Part shown: positions 60,721 through 64,000 of the stretch, piece after piece
Layout: the number at the start of each line of letters is the position of its first letter
Position numbering within the stretch: position 1 is the stretch's first letter
Assembly: GCA_001464055.1 (NCBI GenBank)
Contig: LNET01000100.1
Location: 98,433-162,432 of the forward strand
Reading direction: 5' to 3'
DNA from: Burkholderiales bacterium Ga0077543
GTDB taxonomy: Bacteria > Pseudomonadota > Gammaproteobacteria > Burkholderiales > Burkholderiaceae_C
DNA length: 64,000 nucleotides
Program-made: the position numbers and the translations under genes
Notes under the pieces: model-generated
The model's database searches: none
What the model was told of the DNA's origin: nothing
What the model saw: the letters and a program-made list of their open reading frames with translations, nothing else

Positions 60721-61982
60721 ATCCCCATCCCCGACACCCCCTGGCCGTCCTGCGCGATCCGGCCACCATCCGCCTGCGTTGCCAGGCGGTCCTGCAATCG
60801 GTCGAGGACGGCGTCAGCCCGTACTTCAGCGTTCAGCGCGGCGAACTCGACGCCGTGGCCGAACGCGTGGCGGCGCTCACGCGCAAGCGCTTCCCCAGCC
60901 TGGACATCCCTTTTCACAGCCGCTGGCGGCACTTCGAAAGCGGCGGCGTCGACCGCAAGGCCGAACTCGACACTCTGCTGGCAGGCCGCAGCGCCGGCGA
61001 ACAGGCCCGTGCGCACTTCGACCTGACCGTGGTCAGCGTGCTGCTGGACGCCGGGGCCGGCCCGCAGTGGCGCTACACCGAACCCGCGCGTGAGCAGGGC
61101 GGCCAGGCCGCGGTCTACCAGCGCAGCGAAGGCCTGGGCGTGGCCACCTTCCGCGCCTTCGTCGACGGTGTGTTCTCGGCCACGCCCGACGACCCGCTGC
61201 GGGTGGACGCGGCGGCGCTTCAAGGCATCGAACAGTCGACCCTGCGCAGCGTGTTCCAGAGCAGCCCGTCGAACCCCATCGTCGGTCTGGAAGGCCGCGT
61301 CGGCCTGCTGGCCCGCCTGGGCGAAGCGCTGGTGGCCGAAGCCGCCCGCGACGGCGGCATCGCCCGCCCGGGCCTGTTCTACGACCGCCTGACGGCCAAC
61401 GGCCAGCACATGCACTGCACGGCCACCGCCGTGCTGGGGGAACTGCTGGCCTCGATGGCGCCCATCTGGACCAGCGGCAGCCGCGTGCAGGGCCTGCCCG
61501 CAGGCGACGTCTGGCCGCATTTGTGGGCCGGCGGCGCCGTGGCCGACGGCCAGGACAGCACCACCAGCGGCTGGGTGCCCTTCCACAAGCTGAGCCAGTG
61601 GCTCACCTATTCGCTGCTGGAACCGCTGCAGTGGGCCGGGGTGGACGTCACCGGCCTGGACGCGCTGACCGGCCTGCCGGAATACCGCAACGGCGGGCTG
61701 CTGGTCGACGCCGGCGTCATCCGCCTGCGCGACCCCCGGCTGGCCGCGCGGGTGTGGAAGCCGTCGGACGCGCCCATCATCGAATGGCGGGCCCTGACCG
61801 TGGCCCTGCTCGATGACGTCGCCGTCAGCGTACGCCACAAGCTGGGCAAGACCGCGGCCGAAATGCCGTTGGCCTGTGTGCTGGAAGGCGGCACCTGGGC
61901 CGCGGGCCGCGAGATCGCGCGCGAGAAACGTGAAGACGGCGCACCGCCCTGGAAGATCGACAGCGACGGTACGATCTTCTGA
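60717..61982 (+). CDS. URC4/urg3 family protein (DUF1688)
   Basis: A 421-residue protein of the DUF1688/URC4 family. Matching segments are LRDPATIRLRCQAVLQSVED, FDLTVVSVLLDAGAGPQWRY, EGLGVATFRAFVDGVFSA, RPGLFYDRL, WVPFHKLSQWLTYSLLEPL and the C-terminal EMPLACVLEGGTWAAGREIA. URC4 is needed for uracil breakdown in yeasts that use the URC route; its exact chemistry is not settled. The start codon overlaps the stop of the URC1-like gene (ATGA), so the two are made together. No uracil phosphoribosyltransferase or urease-like gene appears nearby, so other steps must be encoded elsewhere. Confidence 0.92.
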   Translation: MNPHPRHPLAVLRDPATIRLRCQAVLQSVEDGVSPYFSVQRGELDAVAERVAALTRKRFPSLDIPFHSRWRHFESGGVDRKAELDTLLAGRSAGEQARAHFDLTVVSVLLDAGAGPQWRYTEPAREQGGQAAVYQRSEGLGVATFRAFVDGVFSATPDDPLRVDAAALQGIEQSTLRSVFQSSPSNPIVGLEGRVGLLARLGEALVAEAARDGGIARPGLFYDRLTANGQHMHCTATAVLGELLASMAPIWTSGSRVQGLPAGDVWPHLWAGGAVADGQDSTTSGWVPFHKLSQWLTYSLLEPLQWAGVDVTGLDALTGLPEYRNGGLLVDAGVIRLRDPRLAARVWKPSDAPIIEWRALTVALLDDVAVSVRHKLGKTAAEMPLACVLEGGTWAAGREIAREKREDGAPPWKIDSDGTIF

Positions 61983-62096
61983 CGCCGCCCAGGGCACACT
62001 TCCCACCCTGCCCTGCACCTGCCTTGCACCCGCTTGATCGCCTGCTTCACTGCCTGCTTCACCCCCTGATTCAACCCCCACGCGCCCGGATTCCGC

Positions 62097-62594
62097 ATGG
62101 CCAAGACCTCGATCGCATTTGCCAGCCTGGCGCTGGCCTTTGCCAGTTACAGCCCCAGCTTCAGCCCTGAAGCACAGGCCGCCTCGTCCACCTCGTCGGC
62201 CATTTCCGAAAGTGTCGGGGTGTCGCTGGCGGGCATCTCGGGCTCGCTCACCACGTCCAGCAACAGTTCCAGCACGAAAGACGTGGCTCAGGGCGAGTAC
62301 CGCATCGTCGACGTCGCCGCCGCGGAACCACGGCCCGGCCTGGGGGCCCATGTGCGGCTGACCCTGCAGATCGAACGTGCTGCAGGCGAGCCCGCAGGCG
62401 CGCACGACACCCTGTTCCTGACGCTGCCGCAGGCCACCTTCGACAGCACCGGCCTGGGCCGCGACCAGCGCGTGGCGGCCACGCCGCGCAGCTATGGCAT
62501 CGAGTTCGCCCGTGCCGACACGAAACAGGCCTTCTTCCTGGTGCTGGAAGACCATTGGCTGCAGGAACTGGCCTCACGCCCGGTCGTGCTCTGA
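62097..62594 (+). CDS. Secreted protein of unknown function
   Basis: A 165-residue protein with an N-terminal signal (SIAFASLALAFASYSPSFSPEAQA), then a Ser/Thr-rich low-complexity lead (SSTSSAISESVGVSLAGISG, TTSSNSSSTK) and a compact C-terminal domain (YRIVDVAAAEPRPGLGAHVR, FFLVLEDHWLQELASRPVVL). I recognize no family. It is followed after five bases by a DUF2145 gene, and the two are probably co-expressed envelope proteins. The start at 62097 fits the signal peptide. The 114 bp before it hold short direct repeats (CCTGCTTCAC twice) but no obvious promoter. Confidence 0.75.
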   Translation: MAKTSIAFASLALAFASYSPSFSPEAQAASSTSSAISESVGVSLAGISGSLTTSSNSSSTKDVAQGEYRIVDVAAAEPRPGLGAHVRLTLQIERAAGEPAGAHDTLFLTLPQATFDSTGLGRDQRVAATPRSYGIEFARADTKQAFFLVLEDHWLQELASRPVVL

Positions 62595-62599
62595 CGGCG

Positions 62600-63574
62600 G
62601 TGCCCGGCAGCGGCCGGGCAGTCCCGCCGCGGCTTCCTGGTCGGCCCCTGCGTACGGGGCGGTGGCGTTTTCGCCCTGGGCTGCTGGCAGCCTGCATCGG
62701 CCTGCTGGCCCTGCCAGGCCTGGCCGGCGCTTCGCTGCTGGTGCAACAGCACTGCGCCACCCCACCCAGCCTGACGGTGGCACAGCAAGACCGCCTGCTG
62801 CGCTTTGCGGCCTTCATCAAGGCCACGCTGGACGCCAGCGGGCAGCCCCTGGCCATCGTCGCGCGCTCGGGCCTGGATCTGTCGCGCTTCGGCCTGCGCT
62901 ATTCGCACGGCGGCATCAGCCTGCGCGACAGCCCCAATGCCGCCTGGTCGGTGCGCCAGCTGTACTTCGACTGCGAAGCGGGCACGCCGCGCATCTTCGA
63001 CCAGGGCATCCCCGGCTTCGTGCTGGGCGCCGACAACCCGGACAGCGGCTACTTCAGCGCCGTGCTGCTGCCCGCGCCTGCGGCCACCGCACTGCAGGCC
63101 CAGATGCTGGACAAGGCCGGCGCGCTGCAGGCCCTGCACCCGGCCTACAGCGCCAACGCCTATGCCTGGGGCCTGCGGTTCCAGAACTGCAACCAGTGGC
63201 TGGTGGAGACCCTGGCGCTGGCCTGGGGCCCCGAGCCCGCGCCCGGCACGGCGCCGCGCGCCGCCGCCCAGGCCTGGCTGCGCGAAGCCGGCTACCAGCC
63301 GCAGGTGATGGCCGTGGGCAACCGCCCGCTGATGTGGCTGGCCAGCGCCCTGCCCTGGCTGCACGAAAGCGACCACCCGGCCGAAGACCTGGCGCAGGCG
63401 CAGTACCGCGTCAGCATGCCGGCTTCGGTGGAAGCCTTCGTGCGCCAGCGTGAACCGGCGGCCGAACGGCTGGAGTTCTGCCACGACACCCGGCACATGG
63501 TGCTGCGGCGCGGCTGGCAGCCGCTGGAGCCGGGGTGCGAGCCCGCGGCGGGCGACGAGGTGCTGGCGTTCTGA
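62600..63574 (+). CDS. DUF2145 family secreted protein
   Basis: A 324-residue protein that I place in DUF2145: SLLVQQHCATPPSLTVAQQD, FSRFGLRYSHGGI-like segment (LSRFGLRYSHGGISLRD), YFDCEAGTPRIFDQGIPGF and WGLRFQNCNQWLVETLALAW. A long N-terminal signal with a basic region ends in LLALPGLAGA. Several Cys may form disulfides in the periplasm. The reaction is unknown; the Cys-His-Asn pattern (YSHGG, QNCNQW) recalls a papain-like hydrolase but this is speculative. The start is a GTG at 62600, five bases after the preceding stop. A TTG at 62555 would overlap the upstream gene by 40 bp. Confidence 0.82.
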   Translation: MPGSGRAVPPRLPGRPLRTGRWRFRPGLLAACIGLLALPGLAGASLLVQQHCATPPSLTVAQQDRLLRFAAFIKATLDASGQPLAIVARSGLDLSRFGLRYSHGGISLRDSPNAAWSVRQLYFDCEAGTPRIFDQGIPGFVLGADNPDSGYFSAVLLPAPAATALQAQMLDKAGALQALHPAYSANAYAWGLRFQNCNQWLVETLALAWGPEPAPGTAPRAAAQAWLREAGYQPQVMAVGNRPLMWLASALPWLHESDHPAEDLAQAQYRVSMPASVEAFVRQREPAAERLEFCHDTRHMVLRRGWQPLEPGCEPAAGDEVLAF

Positions 63575-63709
63575 ATCCGCAAACCAGGGAGTGGCACGCG
63601 GACCGTCTTCAACCCCCTGACCCCTGCATCGTCGGCACGCGCCCGGCCGGTGCGGGCATCAGCCTGCGAGCAGGACGCGACTGGTTACACATCCCCCTGG
63701 GATCGACCC

Positions 63710-63734
63710 CAGCCTAGGAACGATCCGAGGCTGA
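63710..63734. repeat. Hairpin repeat CAGCCTAGGAAC...GGCTGAC, copy 2
   Basis: CAGCCTAGGAAC (63710-63721), seven bases, GGCTGAC. CAGCCT and AGGCTG form a 6-bp stem. Twelve bases on the left arm and seven on the right equal copy 1 at 9520-9543. It lies 136 bp after the DUF2145 stop and 67 bp before the truncated gene at 63801. The rest of the 63575-63800 gap shows nothing recognizable. Confidence 0.5.
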
Positions 63735-63800
63735 CGTCACGGTGCAGGGGCAGCAGCATCGCGCCACAGGCCGCAAACAGCGGCCGGCAGGGAGCAGCGC

Positions 63801-64000
63801 ATGGCCATCCACCTGGAACAGTCGACTCACGGCTTCATGGTCTTGCCCGAGCACGAGCCGCCGAATGTCGCCTTCGCCCCGGCGGCGTCCGAGCCCGGGC
63901 CGGACTGGGCGGCGGTGCCGGTGGTGGCCCTGGCTTTCGACTCTGCCGAACCTGCCCTGGTCACCGCACCCGAGACTGCACCCCATGCCTGGGTACAGAA
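63801..64000 (+). CDS. Start of an unknown gene (truncated by the window edge)
   Basis: From an ATG preceded by GGGAGCAGCGC, a frame stays open to the window end (66 codons): MAIHLEQSTHGFMVLPEHEP followed by an Ala/Pro/Glu-rich stretch (FAPAASEPGPDWAAVPVVAL). No signal peptide or known domain is visible in the part present. A hairpin repeat like the one near the clan-CD-like orphan gene lies upstream. The frame on the opposite strand looks like a shadow. Confidence 0.5.
   Translation, partial: MAIHLEQSTHGFMVLPEHEPPNVAFAPAASEPGPDWAAVPVVALAFDSAEPALVTAPETAPHAWVQ

Noticed and set aside
1..64000. CRISPR array, tRNA, rRNA or a complete insertion sequence
   Set aside because: No regularly spaced repeats, cloverleaf or rRNA segments were recognized by eye. 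The only mobile-element sequence is the two decayed IS91 pieces.

Overview
The window is high-GC DNA (by eye about two-thirds G+C or more), densely coded, with many ATGA, TGATG and GTGA stop/start overlaps. Gene content points to a betaproteobacterium of the order Burkholderiales: a Bug-type (TctC) tricarboxylate-binding protein, orphan ModA, a two-component Mo-hydroxylase, large chemosensory clusters and IS91 remnants. That placement is inference; no rRNA or tRNA gene is visible.

Layout. 1-2.5 kb: the 5' part of a serine beta-lactamase-like hydrolase, a BON lipoprotein, a CHASE3 histidine kinase and a DUF1328 membrane peptide. 2.6-8.7 kb: a type II NADH dehydrogenase, then two overlapping secreted amidohydrolase-fold genes, the second without the usual metal ligands. 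8.8-17.4 kb, minus strand: a hybrid histidine kinase, NarL-type regulator, EgtB/SenA-like protein, 2Fe-2S and molybdopterin subunits of a CoxL form II-type hydroxylase, a conserved accessory protein and ModA, followed by an orphan with a possible clan CD cysteine-peptidase dyad. 17.6-27.0 kb, plus strand: chemosensory cluster 1 (CheZ-like, CheY, CheA, two receptors, CheW, a secreted Cache protein, a third receptor). 27.3-31.6 kb, plus strand: a tungsten aldehyde oxidoreductase operon (FeS protein, AOR, FAD reductase, MoaD-like protein, one unknown) with an intrinsic-terminator-like hairpin in the middle. 31.7-45.4 kb, minus strand: chemosensory cluster 2 (cytosolic receptor with two signalling tips, triple-domain CheW, CheB, HEAT protein, CheR, receivers, CheA, a small STAS-like protein, a PAS kinase, a receptor that seems to carry a CheZ-like phosphatase tail, CheY). 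45.8-50.3 kb: a scrap zone with two IS91 transposase remnants, a GGDEF scrap and a stop-containing carbonic anhydrase, surrounding an intact FIST / GGDEF-EAL pair. 50.4-64 kb: DUF924, a decayed BMP fragment, a Bug protein, a PQQ-type sugar dehydrogenase with Ig repeats, a BMP/TonB-receptor pair, a PhyH oxygenase, a ParA-like ATPase, the URC1/URC4 uracil-catabolism pair, two secreted proteins and a truncated ORF.

How it works together. About 28 kb is signal transduction. The two che clusters look complementary: CheR and CheB are only in cluster 2, while the only CheR-tether-like C terminus (ending WETF) is on a cluster 1 receptor. Each cluster has a CheY next to a protein with a CheZ-like D-x3-Q motif and an acidic-Leu-Phe C terminus. 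The W-AOR operon lies between the clusters. The least-described items are the receptor/CheZ-like fusion, the double-tip receptor, the clan-CD-like orphan and the hairpin repeat shared by 9.5 kb and 63.7 kb.
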